In this document: piece by piece, positions 1 to 7,805 of the stretch | Numbering within the stretch: the first letter of the stretch is position 1 | How the letters are laid out: the number at the start of each line of letters is the position of its first letter | NCBI GenBank assembly: GCA_016934955.1 | Contig: JAFGRY010000052.1 | Location: 1-34,950, forward strand | DNA length: 34,950 bases | Source of the DNA: a bacterium | GTDB lineage: Bacteria; Zhuqueibacterota; QNDG01; JAGLOF01 | Reading direction: 5' to 3' | Translations under genes and position numbers: made by a program | The notes under the pieces: generated by a model | What the model saw: only the letters and a program-made list of their open reading frames with translations | What the model was told of the DNA's origin: nothing | Databases searched by the model: none

Positions 1-162
1 ATTGTCTTGAATGTAACACATAAACTTCCTGTTAAAGTGCCTGACCCGCAGTACTCATTTTTTCAAACTTTAACCGGACACTAGTGACCTAAAATGTAAA
101 ATCACAACCCTATTCTCGGCCGGATGCATAAAAACGATACCCGTGAATCCCATTGACGACCT

Positions 163-186
163 TGTGACAAGCCAGGACTTGTCACA
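163..186. repeat. Inverted repeat (hairpin) in the left-hand intergenic region
   Basis: TGTGACAAG and CTTGTCACA form a perfect 9-bp stem around a 6-nt loop. No T-tract follows on either strand, so it is more like an intergenic repeat hairpin than a classical terminator. It lies downstream of the kinase-nucleotidyltransferase fusion gene. The rest of bases 1-272 shows no convincing gene. Confidence 0.55.
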
Positions 187-224
187 GGGTGCACGCTCAG
201 AGCCGCGAAGCATTGCGTCGCTGC

Positions 225-290
225 TTTCCTTAATCCTTTTTCTGTTTTTTTTCGTGTCTTTCGTTGGTGTCTTCAGGCATTGCGAAAATC
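225..290 (+). repeat. Dispersed intergenic repeat, TTCGTGTCTTTCGTTGG type (family B), partial copy
   Basis: Pyrimidine-rich text ending in TTCGTGTCTTTCGTTGG resembles the copies near 24440-24545 and 28080-28200. It overlaps the 3' end of the fusion gene on the opposite strand. Only part of the family consensus is present. Confidence 0.45.
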
Positions 291-2195
291 AATAACGGAC
301 TGCCGGTACGCCTCGGGCGTCCCGATATCAAACCGTCTGCCCTTCGTGATGACGCCCGTGAATCCCTGCTCCCTGCGGAGCTGATCAAGACAGGATGTGA
401 GCTGAAACTCACCGCCTTCCCGGTGGTTATGGGCGATGTTCTCTTCCAGGTAGTCAAATATATCCGGGGTCAGGACGTATTGGCCGAAAACCGTGAGAAA
501 TGTATTGTCGTCCAGCCCGGCCACCTGCAGGTGCTGCTTCGCGTAGTCCTGCATCGGCTTTTCCGCGAATTCAGTAAGCGCCAGGCTGTGCCCCTTCTCC
601 TCCCAGAGCCCGGTGGCGCAGCCGAATTTGCCGATATCTTCTCCCGGCGTCTTTTTCAGCCCCACGACACTGTGTCCCGCCTTCTGGAATTCATCCAGCA
701 GCTGTTTCGCGCAGGGGGTATCGGTATCGGAGGCGTACACATGATCACCCAGCAGAAGCAGGAACGGTTCTCCGCCCACCCATTCCCGGGTGCAGTAGAC
801 CGCGTGCCCGAATCCGTCCTGCAGGTCCTGGGTGATGAAGGTTATCCGGTGCCCGATATCCAGCAGGTACTGCACATACTGCTGGTCCTCTTTGGACAGC
901 TTGTTGAAATTTTCGATCCTGGGCGGACTGCAGAAAAACTCCTCGAACAGCGGCTTGTCCGCCTTCTGCACAACGAGGCAGATCTCTTCGATGCCCGACT
1001 GCACCGCCTCTTCCACGATGGCAAGAATGATCGGCTTGGCCCGTCCCTGCCGGTCGATGATGGGAAAGAACTCCTTCTTCATCACCTTGGACGCGGGGAA
1101 CACCCGGGTGCCGAATCCCGCAGCCGGGATCACCGCCTTCCGCACCTGCCGGCCTGACTGAATGGTCAGCTTCAGGCAGGGCATGCCCAGGTCCCGCTGG
1201 ATAATTTCGATCACTTTCTGCTGGTCGTCTTCATTTCGCACCAGCAGCTGAGCCGTGCCGTCACCCTGGGATCCGACCCCCTTGCCGCCCAGCAGCAGCG
1301 GCTGGATCGGCTCATAGTCGAGCAGCGTATGAAGCACCGGTGCGGTCAGTTGCGCGGGACAGGCCGGCTGCAGGTGTTTGTCGAACTCGCTCTGGGCCCG
1401 CTTCATGAGGCTGCCCAGCCGCTCGCTGTCACCGGCGCGCAGCGCTTCGATCGCCTCGCCGGTAATCTCCCGGTTGATGGGACCAAGATATTTCTGCACA
1501 TCCTTCTGGATATCGGTGTCGGCAAACGGGTAGCACTGGTTCAGCTTGCTCAGGATCTCCTTGGTGTCCTTGCCCGCATTCAAATCGACGATCACGAAGT
1601 GCTGATCCTTCGCCACGGTCAGCTCGTTCACGTCGATCCGTTCCCCGTCGAACACCATGGAAATGGGCCTGCTGCCGTAGGCGCACCCCTGGTCCATACG
1701 GCCGCAGCGGGACGGTGTGGTAATCTCGCCCAGATAGGCGAACTCCATTTCGCCCCGCACCGTCATTTTCAGATCGTAGATACGGTTGAACGCCCGGGCG
1801 ATGAGCACGCAGATGGCGGCGCTGGAGGAGAGCCCCTTCTTCACCGGCAGATCGGTAAGGTAGTTATCGATCTCCAGTCCGTGCACCCGGTAGTGGGTGA
1901 GCACCTGGTAGGCGACTCCCGCGGCGTAACTGAAGAATCCGCCCGCCTCAGCCTCGGCCAGCAGGGCCTCCGGTTCCATGGGCAGTTCGAAGGTCCCCTT
2001 CCGCAGTCCTTGTCCCCCGGATGTGTGCAGAACAAGCTTGTTTGGATGCGGGCTGACCTGTGCGTGGATGCCCTGGTTGGTACCGGTGATTAGGGTAAGC
2101 CCCTTCTCCAGCTCGCCGTTGATCCGCCGGTAGCCGCCGGCCCAGTCACTGTGCTCGCCGAACAGGCAGATGCGTCCGGGTACGAATATCTTCAT
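273..2195 (-). CDS. Fused GHMP-family sugar kinase / GalU-like nucleotidyltransferase
   Basis: This 640-aa protein appears to join two enzymes. Residues 1 to about 345 are a GHMP kinase: motif 1 PGRICLFGEHSDWAGG (6-21, galactokinase-like), motif 2 LPVKKGLSSSAA (116-127) and a glycine-rich motif 3 near 303-313. Residues about 352-640 are a nucleotidyltransferase: PAAGFGTR (357-364) followed by a lysine-rich stretch, the metal-binding GDHVYAS (483-489), an AEKP lysine and GalU-like FGQYVLTPDIFD. Such a protein could phosphorylate a free sugar at C1 and then make the NDP-sugar. The GalU resemblance suggests UTP; the sugar cannot be read from sequence. The domain order is the reverse of the known fucokinase/GDP-fucose pyrophosphorylase (FKP) fusions. 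The ATG is preceded by GGGGAG. It lies 45 nt after the esterase gene and is probably co-transcribed with it. Confidence 0.85.
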   Translation of the reverse strand: MKIFVPGRICLFGEHSDWAGGYRRINGELEKGLTLITGTNQGIHAQVSPHPNKLVLHTSGGQGLRKGTFELPMEPEALLAEAEAGGFFSYAAGVAYQVLTHYRVHGLEIDNYLTDLPVKKGLSSSAAICVLIARAFNRIYDLKMTVRGEMEFAYLGEITTPSRCGRMDQGCAYGSRPISMVFDGERIDVNELTVAKDQHFVIVDLNAGKDTKEILSKLNQCYPFADTDIQKDVQKYLGPINREITGEAIEALRAGDSERLGSLMKRAQSEFDKHLQPACPAQLTAPVLHTLLDYEPIQPLLLGGKGVGSQGDGTAQLLVRNEDDQQKVIEIIQRDLGMPCLKLTIQSGRQVRKAVIPAAGFGTRVFPASKVMKKEFFPIIDRQGRAKPIILAIVEEAVQSGIEEICLVVQKADKPLFEEFFCSPPRIENFNKLSKEDQQYVQYLLDIGHRITFITQDLQDGFGHAVYCTREWVGGEPFLLLLGDHVYASDTDTPCAKQLLDEFQKAGHSVVGLKKTPGEDIGKFGCATGLWEEKGHSLALTEFAEKPMQDYAKQHLQVAGLDDNTFLTVFGQYVLTPDIFDYLEENIAHNHREGGEFQLTSCLDQLRREQGFTGVITKGRRFDIGTPEAYRQSVIDFRNA

Positions 2196-2240
2196 GCCGC
2201 TCCCCGTTGTTGTGTCATGTTGCCTCTTGCATGGACAGGA

Positions 2241-3962
2241 TCAATACCGCCAGCTCACCGTATCACATGCCGCGGTCGCCGATTCCAGCGCCCGTTTCTC
2301 CATCTGCAGGGCATGCCAGGCATGGTAGCTCATCTCCTCGCCCGTCTTCGGATGCACCATCTCGCCGCTCCAGCAGTGCGGTTCCCTGTCCCCGTAATGG
2401 ATGGTCCCCGCGTAATAGGGATCGGTGGTGCTCTCGAGAAATTCCTCCAGGAGGTAAACGGCATTGTTCAGGTGAAAACTGTCCATGTCCCCCACCGAGA
2501 CGTGGATCTTGCCGGTCAGGGAAGGGCCGATGGTCTTCCAGTCCCGCTCCAGAATATACCGAAGGTCATAGTGCTCCTTCCAGTACGCGGCGACCTCATG
2601 ATCGATCTCTCCGGTCAGCTTGTCCCAGATTCGCGCCGGGTACCCGTCCGGGCCCGCCGGACTGTATACCGCCTCCCAGATATCCCACTGACCTCCTGAA
2701 CGGGAACGGGTGCCCAGGGCCAGTTCCCGGTGGTTCTGCTCCCGCACGGTGGAGAGCACCTCTCCCAGGGGGGTGCGCTGCCCGGGCCGCTCGGTCTTTT
2801 TCCAGGGACTTTCCAGAAAATAGGCGTTCTCATTCTCGTAGATATTCACGATCTGGTACGCCCTGAAATCCACACCGTCGGGACAGCCGGCCCAGCAGCC
2901 GTTGTACTGATCGGGATAGAAGACCTGCACGCCCAGCGCCGACCAGCCGCCCGTGGAACCGCCGTAGAGGAAGCGGGCCCAGGGTGTGCCCAGACAGCGG
3001 AACTGTTTTTCGATATACGGGACGAGTTCATAGGTGATCGCATCACCGTAGGGACCGACATTTTCCGAATTGACCGCATAGGAGTCGTCATAATAGGGGC
3101 AGGGATGCAGCGGCTTGATGACGATCATCCGCGGCGTATCCGGGGCTATCCAGTCGAGATAATTACGGTAGGCATACTCCTGGAACCGCCTCATCCTCCG
3201 GTCCCCGTCAGGGGCGGGCGGCGTTTCACTGAAGCCTCTGAAATCCGGCGAAAAATGATCATGATTTATCATCAGCGGGTAGCGGGCCTCCGGATGCTCC
3301 TCATAACCGTAGGGCAGAAGCACATGAGCCCCGATGTACATGGGCCGGCCCCAGAATTCGCTGAGCAGTCTGCTTTTAATCTGTATGTGTTTGATATATC
3401 GTGTATCCTCCGGGGGGGTTACGGGAGGAATCACCCTGTCCAGCGTCAGTGTGATCTCGCCTCCAAGAGGATCGTAATCGATCTCCGCCGGCGTCGAGTA
3501 GAGGTTTCCCGGCGCCCGGTTCCAGTGCTGTCCCTCACCCCGGTCCATGGGCAGTTTCACTACGTGCCCGTCGCTGCGGTGAAATGTTTCATACAGGTGG
3601 ATCAGCGCCTGCACCGTGTACCGCCCGGCCGGAATATCCGCTATGCTGGGCAGGGGATAGCCGAACGCAGAGCCGTCGATATCCGCTGTCTCTCCCGGGT
3701 GCAGCCCCTCGATATCGATGCCGAACACAAGCTGGCTCCGGGCGCCGTCGCTGATCTGAAAGCGGGGTTCTCCATCGGGATCGTTCGATATGAGCAGCAG
3801 CAGCCTGCCGTCCACCGGTTCGCTGTGCAGGTCCGCGGGAAAGGATACGGAAAAACGGGGGCCGCTCCCGCTGTCGCCGCTTCGGAACTGCGGCAGGCTG
3901 GTACAAACAGCGGCAAACAGCATGGCCAGGGTGAGGATCAGTCGGAACGATGTCTGTTTCAT
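2241..3962 (-). CDS. Exported esterase-like alpha/beta hydrolase
   Basis: The 573-aa product starts with a Sec signal peptide (about residues 1-24, hydrophobic LILTLAMLFAAVC). The C-terminal half is an esterase-type (PF00756-like) alpha/beta hydrolase. The nucleophile motif is YGGSTGG with S336, acidic residues sit in GDMDSFH (about 492-494), and a candidate catalytic His is H529 in EPHCW. The N-terminal ~190 residues are probably a beta-rich domain; I do not recognise them. It acts in the periplasm or outside the cell, and the substrate is unknown (an ester on a carbohydrate or small molecule is plausible). The start is supported by GGAGG 8 nt upstream. It is the first gene of a likely two-gene unit with the sugar kinase/nucleotidyltransferase. 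Confidence 0.8.
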   Translation of the reverse strand: MKQTSFRLILTLAMLFAAVCTSLPQFRSGDSGSGPRFSVSFPADLHSEPVDGRLLLLISNDPDGEPRFQISDGARSQLVFGIDIEGLHPGETADIDGSAFGYPLPSIADIPAGRYTVQALIHLYETFHRSDGHVVKLPMDRGEGQHWNRAPGNLYSTPAEIDYDPLGGEITLTLDRVIPPVTPPEDTRYIKHIQIKSRLLSEFWGRPMYIGAHVLLPYGYEEHPEARYPLMINHDHFSPDFRGFSETPPAPDGDRRMRRFQEYAYRNYLDWIAPDTPRMIVIKPLHPCPYYDDSYAVNSENVGPYGDAITYELVPYIEKQFRCLGTPWARFLYGGSTGGWSALGVQVFYPDQYNGCWAGCPDGVDFRAYQIVNIYENENAYFLESPWKKTERPGQRTPLGEVLSTVREQNHRELALGTRSRSGGQWDIWEAVYSPAGPDGYPARIWDKLTGEIDHEVAAYWKEHYDLRYILERDWKTIGPSLTGKIHVSVGDMDSFHLNNAVYLLEEFLESTTDPYYAGTIHYGDREPHCWSGEMVHPKTGEEMSYHAWHALQMEKRALESATAACDTVSWRY

Positions 3963-4003
3963 AGGGTGTTCCTCCTATAGAGGATACAGGGATAAGCAGC
4001 CGG

Positions 4004-4021
4004 GTGCCCGGCCGGGGGCAC
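4004..4021. repeat. Small GC-rich hairpin upstream of the esterase gene
   Basis: GTGCCC-GGCCGG-GGGCAC is a 6-bp stem with a self-complementary loop, about 40 nt before the esterase start. It may sit in the 5' leader. The rest of 3963-4307 has no convincing gene. It becomes AT-rich near 4200-4280, downstream of vapC. Confidence 0.35.
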
Positions 4022-4307
4022 ATTGCATCACAAGTAACATCCTGAAAAATGAAATTGCAGGCTGAAAGATAACAAATTCAAGCGGGAAAAGCCAATGGTT
4101 TATCCGGGCCGCACCCCTCCTGTGCCGCGTGCACGTTTTTAAAAACCGCGATCCTCACCTTCTCAAGGATGAACGCGGCACCAGAGGGGCCAAGAGAATA
4201 CATATCATGTATGTATAATTACTTTTTTTCTTGGCATTTTCTATTATAAACATACTACAATCAATTTTAAATGAAACTATTTGGCTGCTGATACGGTAAC
4301 GTGACTG

Positions 4308-4700
4308 TTATCTTCTCACCTGCAGGCCGAGCATCGCTTCCATCGGATCAAAATCACGATCGTTGTGCAGCAGCGCAAAGTCGTTCTCAATACAGAATGT
4401 CGCGATAATGACATCGATCGTCTTGTGGACGGTTACACCGCCTCTTCGCAGTTTTCGAAAATTTTGCGCTGCCAGCAACGCAATCTCCTTCCCGACAAAA
4501 TCATGATACTCCAGGGTATCCATAATCTCTTTCGCAGCCTGGTAGTCTTTCTCGTTACGAAACCCCTGGAGAAATTCCGTCATGATGAGATCGCCGGTAA
4601 TGATCCGGCTGTGACCCAGCTCATAGTCAAGTAAGGCTGTATGGGGCGCATCAACGCCGTTCACATAGTCAATCCAGACAGAGGTATCAGCTACAATCAC
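4308..4700 (-). CDS. vapC: VapC-family PIN-domain toxin (ribonuclease)
   Basis: This 130-aa single PIN domain keeps the acidic metal-binding residues of VapC nucleases: D5 (VADTSVWIDY), E42 (TEFLQGF), D96 (TIDVIIA) and D114/D116 (HNDRDFD). VapC toxins are Mg-dependent endoribonucleases that cut tRNA or rRNA and arrest growth unless bound by VapB. The start is GTG and overlaps the vapB stop by 4 nt (GTGA), a usual coupling in these modules. All key residues are present, so it is probably active. Confidence 0.92.
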   Translation of the reverse strand: MIVADTSVWIDYVNGVDAPHTALLDYELGHSRIITGDLIMTEFLQGFRNEKDYQAAKEIMDTLEYHDFVGKEIALLAAQNFRKLRRGGVTVHKTIDVIIATFCIENDFALLHNDRDFDPMEAMLGLQVRR

Positions 4701-4891
4701 GTATCCGTTCTCATTTTATCGAGATCACCTTCCCAGGCAAGCCCCCCCCGGTACTTGCGAACATCTGCCTGGCGTTTCAGGGCGATCAATAACTTCAGCC
4801 CTTCTTCGACTGCCGCTTTTTTTGTTTTATGCCCCGAAAGCCTCAGCGCTTCATCCATCAGCGTGTCATCAATAACGATATTGGTTCTCAT
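4697..4891 (-). CDS. vapB: VapB-family antitoxin
   Basis: The 64-aa protein has an N-terminal ribbon-helix-helix-like segment (MRTNIVIDDTLMDEALRLSG) and a helix with AAVEEGLKLLIALKRQ. This is the typical VapB type II layout: DNA binding at the N-terminus and a toxin-wrapping C-terminal tail (KYRGGLAWEGDLDKMR). It is the first gene of the module and overlaps vapC by 4 nt. A perfect inverted repeat immediately upstream is the likely operator for autorepression. Confidence 0.92.
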   Translation of the reverse strand: MRTNIVIDDTLMDEALRLSGHKTKKAAVEEGLKLLIALKRQADVRKYRGGLAWEGDLDKMRTDT

Positions 4892-4906
4892 ATCAGCCGC
4901 CCCGGT

Positions 4907-4955
4907 AATGTGTATAAACTTCCCATAGTATACACATTATTCAAAAAGAAAGCAA
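4907..4955 (-). promoter_or_regulatory. vapBC promoter with palindromic operator
   Basis: AATGTGTATA (4907-4916) and TATACACATT (4929-4938) form a perfect 10-bp inverted repeat with a 12-nt spacer. Read on the minus strand, TATACT (4932-4927) matches a -10 box. TTGCTT (4955-4950) lies 17 nt upstream as a moderate -35 box. The palindrome overlaps the -10 and lies 16 nt before vapB, as expected for a VapB or VapBC operator. Operator function is inferred. Confidence 0.7.
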
Positions 4956-4996
4956 GTGTTTAAAGCAACTGCTCAAACCTTCCGGGTTGCCATGCA

Positions 4997-5050
4997 TTTC
5001 GTTCTCTGCGCCTTCTTTGCGACCTTTGCATTAACGCTTTTCAGGGGGTG
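4997..5050 (+). repeat. Dispersed intergenic repeat, CTTTGCG type (family A), single arm
   Basis: GTTCTCTGCGCCTTCTTTGC and the following ~30 nt align closely with the copy at 9515-9570 and with both arms of the element at 27700-27905. It lies between the two toxin-antitoxin modules. The stretch 5050-5126 downstream has no recognisable gene. Confidence 0.65.
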
Positions 5051-5126
5051 GGCGGCCGATTCCGATCTCCGGCGTCCGATTTCCACCCATGGACAGGCCC
5101 ATCATTCCTGCGCTGAGGAAGGGGTG

Positions 5127-5540
5127 CTATTCGCTGTTCTCCTGATACTGTTCAAAAAAATCCCCGGGCGAGAAAATTCTCACCTTCCCGCATCGATTTT
5201 GGGGAAAATGGTCACGATTCCCGGTAATAATACATACCGCATCGCTTCCCAGAGCAATTTCCAGAAACATATTGTCATCCGGATCGGGCAGCGGCCCCCG
5301 GAGCGGAATACCCACCACGGTGCAGGCCAGCGGTTCCAGTTCTTTCAGCAATACCGCCACAGCGCCGCTATTGAACCCGAATTTGGGCCTGTGAAGTGCT
5401 ACACGATATGCAGCAAGAATGCGGGCATCCAGACAGAGGGTTATTCTGTCCAGGGTGACCAGACGCAGTATGTCCGCCGCCTTGCCGAACGGCGTCAGCA
5501 ATCCCGACACAAGAACATTGGTGTCGATGACGACTCTCAT
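5127..5540 (-). CDS. PIN-domain toxin of a Phd/PIN module
   Basis: A 137-aa PIN-like protein of the COG1569 type: it starts VVIDTNVLVSGLL (D6) and contains DPDDNMFLEIALGSDAVCIITGNRDHF with D87/D89, D100 and D110. Family members are predicted toxin nucleases. At the second acidic position, usually Glu in EY..VL.RPKF, this protein has ILAAYRVALHRPKF (Ala44). A metal ligand may therefore be missing and activity is uncertain. It overlaps the upstream antitoxin by 4 nt (ATGA), so the two are translationally coupled. Confidence 0.85.
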   Translation of the reverse strand: MRVVIDTNVLVSGLLTPFGKAADILRLVTLDRITLCLDARILAAYRVALHRPKFGFNSGAVAVLLKELEPLACTVVGIPLRGPLPDPDDNMFLEIALGSDAVCIITGNRDHFPQNRCGKVRIFSPGDFFEQYQENSE

Positions 5541-5824
5541 TCTCTCAATGCCCTGCGTGAAGCCGCTATTTCCCTTTCAATCTCATCGGAGCGGAGGGTA
5601 TGTTTCTTCCCTTTGAGAGATTCCTGCTGCAGTGCCGCAATCACCTGTGACATGCGGGCCCGCCGGATAGAATTCAAGGACATTTCCAGATCCGCTTCAT
5701 TTGTCGAAGAGAGAATCGCCACCGGCCGGCCGTTGTTGGTGATCACCATCTCCTGTTCATCCGCAAGCTCTTTCCAGATCTGAGCGGACCTGCTCCTCAA
5801 ATCACGGACGGTGACAAATTTCAT
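5537..5824 (-). CDS. Phd/YefM-family antitoxin
   Basis: This 95-aa protein has the Phd/YefM N-terminal fold signature: FVTVRDLRSRSAQIWKEL, then EMVITNNGRPVAILSS. The charged C-terminal tail probably neutralises the downstream PIN toxin. The gene overlaps that toxin by 4 nt. The upstream 80 nt are AT-rich and contain GTTATAAC and TTGTGT/ACACAA half-sites that could be an autoregulatory operator; this is less clear than for vapBC. Confidence 0.9.
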   Translation of the reverse strand: MKFVTVRDLRSRSAQIWKELADEQEMVITNNGRPVAILSSTNEADLEMSLNSIRRARMSQVIAALQQESLKGKKHTLRSDEIEREIAASRRALRE

Positions 5825-5906
5825 AATGCGCCTCTTTTGTGTTATAACTATACCTCAAAAATGCACACAATAAGGCGAAAACAGTCAACCGTTTTATTTG
5901 TCCACT

Positions 5907-6227
5907 TTATTCCCGGGCCCTGTTATCGGGACGCAGAAACAGCGGCAGGACAATTCCCCAGACAGCGCAAAGCCCGGCCAGCGACATTGTTACTGCAGAA
6001 TAATCCAGCTCAGCGCCGGCCCGGAACAGCCACAGCGCCGTGCCGCCATAGAGGACCACCGTAACCGGACGGGTCCAGTCCCGCCTCTCCCTGATGAAGC
6101 GGACGAGTTCCAGTGCCGCAATAAACGCCAGCATGGCATAGAGCGGATATCCCCAGGGCGTAAGCAGCCCCGCCGCGACCAGTATCCAGAATACCGCCTT
6201 TTGCCAGGTGTGTTTGAAGAAGTGCAT
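5907..6227 (-). CDS. Small multi-pass membrane protein of unknown function
   Basis: A 106-aa protein with about three or four hydrophobic segments (near residues 11-24, 28-42, 55-68 and 77-97) and a basic loop RFIRERRDW. I do not recognise a family. An SD-like GAGG precedes the ATG. It lies 30 nt after the end of the second beta-propeller gene, so it could be the last gene of that operon. Its higher G+C suggests it may instead belong to the older flanking DNA. Confidence 0.65.
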   Translation of the reverse strand: MHFFKHTWQKAVFWILVAAGLLTPWGYPLYAMLAFIAALELVRFIRERRDWTRPVTVVLYGGTALWLFRAGAELDYSAVTMSLAGLCAVWGIVLPLFLRPDNRARE

Positions 6228-6257
6228 GTTCTGCCTCTTGGATGTATGATAATTGTT

Positions 6258-7334
6258 TTACGGACTGAACATTCTCATCTCAGCGGTCTCTTTTTCCTGA
6301 AATAGCAGGGCCATCGAATTTCCGGTTACTAAGACTATTTTATTCTCAAACACGTCAAAATCAAGACCAAAGCATGAAGATTCACCTGTATATCTATCAA
6401 AATCCAACTCATACACATCGGTCACCTCTCCGCTTTTTGTCAGCTTCACCACTTCATCGAACATTAAAAGCAAATAAAAATTATCTCCATGAGAACAAAC
6501 CTGCTTCACAACAAACTGGACAAGTTCGCTTTTCCCGATTGGCCTCGTTTCAAATTCCCAAATATCAGGATTTTTTCTGTAATACTTTAACAACTCCTCG
6601 TTACGGCTGATTTCTTCGAGGTCCAACTGTCTTTCGATCTTCAATAGACCATCCCCGGAAAAAATCCTGATGATCGGAGTCAAACGATTAACCGCCAGAA
6701 TATCACCGGTACAATTGACAGCAATCATTGAATTATTGAACGTGATAGGATAACTCGAAGGAGGATTGACAATAAACATGTCATTGAATGAAGAAAGATA
6801 GACTCCAGCGCTGTTATACATATCTATCAGGGTCTGCTTGGGACGGTTGATCGACATCGCATAAATTCTTCCTTCATTTCCCAGGGCGATACTGTATATG
6901 AATTTCTGAAAACACCAATTCCCCATAACAGCACTCAGATCATTTTTAATTAACTGGACCCGGCTGTTCTCCAGCTCAAACACACAGACATTGTCGTTCA
7001 AGTCAACTTTCAGATGTCCCTCATTTCTTGCTCTATTTCTGAATCCGAATTCAAGGGGACCCTGCCCGTACCGACCAGCTTTTTTAATTAATTGCAGATC
7101 TTCATTGAATTTCAACACACAATACTGACCCGTATCCAAAATAAAAAGGCTCCCATGTGAATCGAAAGTCACACTCTTGGGCTGTTCCAGAATTAAATCA
7201 TTTGGAGCAGGTGCCATCCTGGTTGATCCGATTGAGTCTCGAAGAACATACGAATGATAAGACACCTGGGCCGGAATGTCAGTGGATGAAATTAAAAAAA
7301 GTAAAACCAATGATGAATACATGCGCGTTCTCAT
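6258..7334 (-). CDS. Exported 6-bladed beta-propeller protein (second copy)
   Basis: The 358-aa product has a signal peptide (MRTRMYSSLVLLFLISSTDIPAQ) and a body of NHL/TolB-like blades. Examples are SVTFDSHGSLFILDTGQYCVLKFN and a GQGPLEF turn, the signature of exported 6-bladed beta-propellers common in Bacteroidota and relatives. These are thought to bind ligands or partner proteins; no enzymatic residues stand out. It is a distant paralogue of the propeller at 7802-8749. It follows the CPAC lipoprotein by 18 nt and probably belongs to the same operon as the two small secreted peptides. The gene is AT-richer than its surroundings. Confidence 0.8.
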   Translation of the reverse strand: MRTRMYSSLVLLFLISSTDIPAQVSYHSYVLRDSIGSTRMAPAPNDLILEQPKSVTFDSHGSLFILDTGQYCVLKFNEDLQLIKKAGRYGQGPLEFGFRNRARNEGHLKVDLNDNVCVFELENSRVQLIKNDLSAVMGNWCFQKFIYSIALGNEGRIYAMSINRPKQTLIDMYNSAGVYLSSFNDMFIVNPPSSYPITFNNSMIAVNCTGDILAVNRLTPIIRIFSGDGLLKIERQLDLEEISRNEELLKYYRKNPDIWEFETRPIGKSELVQFVVKQVCSHGDNFYLLLMFDEVVKLTKSGEVTDVYELDFDRYTGESSCFGLDFDVFENKIVLVTGNSMALLFQEKETAEMRMFSP

Positions 7335-7352
7335 GAGATGCTCTCTGTTGAT

Positions 7353-7805
7353 TTATCCAGACATGAAGTTAATGATTACACCGAGTTCTTGTGCTGATAA
7401 CGGTAATTTCCAGAACTTCGCCTCATCAGCATGACGAATAACTATCCGCGACCTATTCCCAAAGCTTCTCCCGCGATCATAGCGGAATGTATACGGCAGT
7501 CTATGTGCCTTGGCAAACCCATTGATCTGCAGTTCTATAATTCTGATCGTCCTGTCATCATCTTCGCCATCATTTAAAACGATTCCTATAACGGGCCATT
7601 TTTTTGCTAATCGGGTTACAATCGCACATTGCTGCTCAACAGCCTGTACACATGCAGGACATAAAAACAATTTCCGGTTAAGACAAAAATACACTGTATC
7701 TGGTTCTAATGCAGATATCGGGACTTTTACCTGTGTGCATGCTGATATCACCAACAGAAAATGAACAGGACCCATATGTCGAATGTATTTGAGTACACGC
7801 TTCAT
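7353..7805 (-). CDS. Lipoprotein with a CPAC thioredoxin-like motif
   Basis: This 150-aa protein carries a lipoprotein signal ending VISAC (C23 the likely lipidated residue). It then has FLCPACVQAVEQQ with C49-P-A-C52, placed as in thioredoxin-fold proteins after a short beta strand. VIGIVLNDGEDDD and a following helix would fit the fold. Additional cysteines are C41 and C60. It may be a membrane-tethered thiol-disulfide protein; this is inference from the CxxC motif. Its start overlaps the stop of the upstream propeller gene by 4 nt (ATGA), so the two are coupled. Two peptides with four conserved cysteines each are encoded just upstream and are possible redox clients. Confidence 0.7.
   Translation of the reverse strand: MKRVLKYIRHMGPVHFLLVISACTQVKVPISALEPDTVYFCLNRKLFLCPACVQAVEQQCAIVTRLAKKWPVIGIVLNDGEDDDRTIRIIELQINGFAKAHRLPYTFRYDRGRSFGNRSRIVIRHADEAKFWKLPLSAQELGVIINFMSG

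Noticed and set aside
1329..2093. Long plus-strand open frame opposite the kinase fusion
   Set aside because: It is the antisense shadow of a gene with strong motifs and has no family features or ribosome-binding site.
2730..3980. 416-codon plus-strand open frame opposite the esterase
   Set aside because: Shadow of the esterase; no recognisable domain, and GC-rich coding DNA often leaves the opposite strand open.
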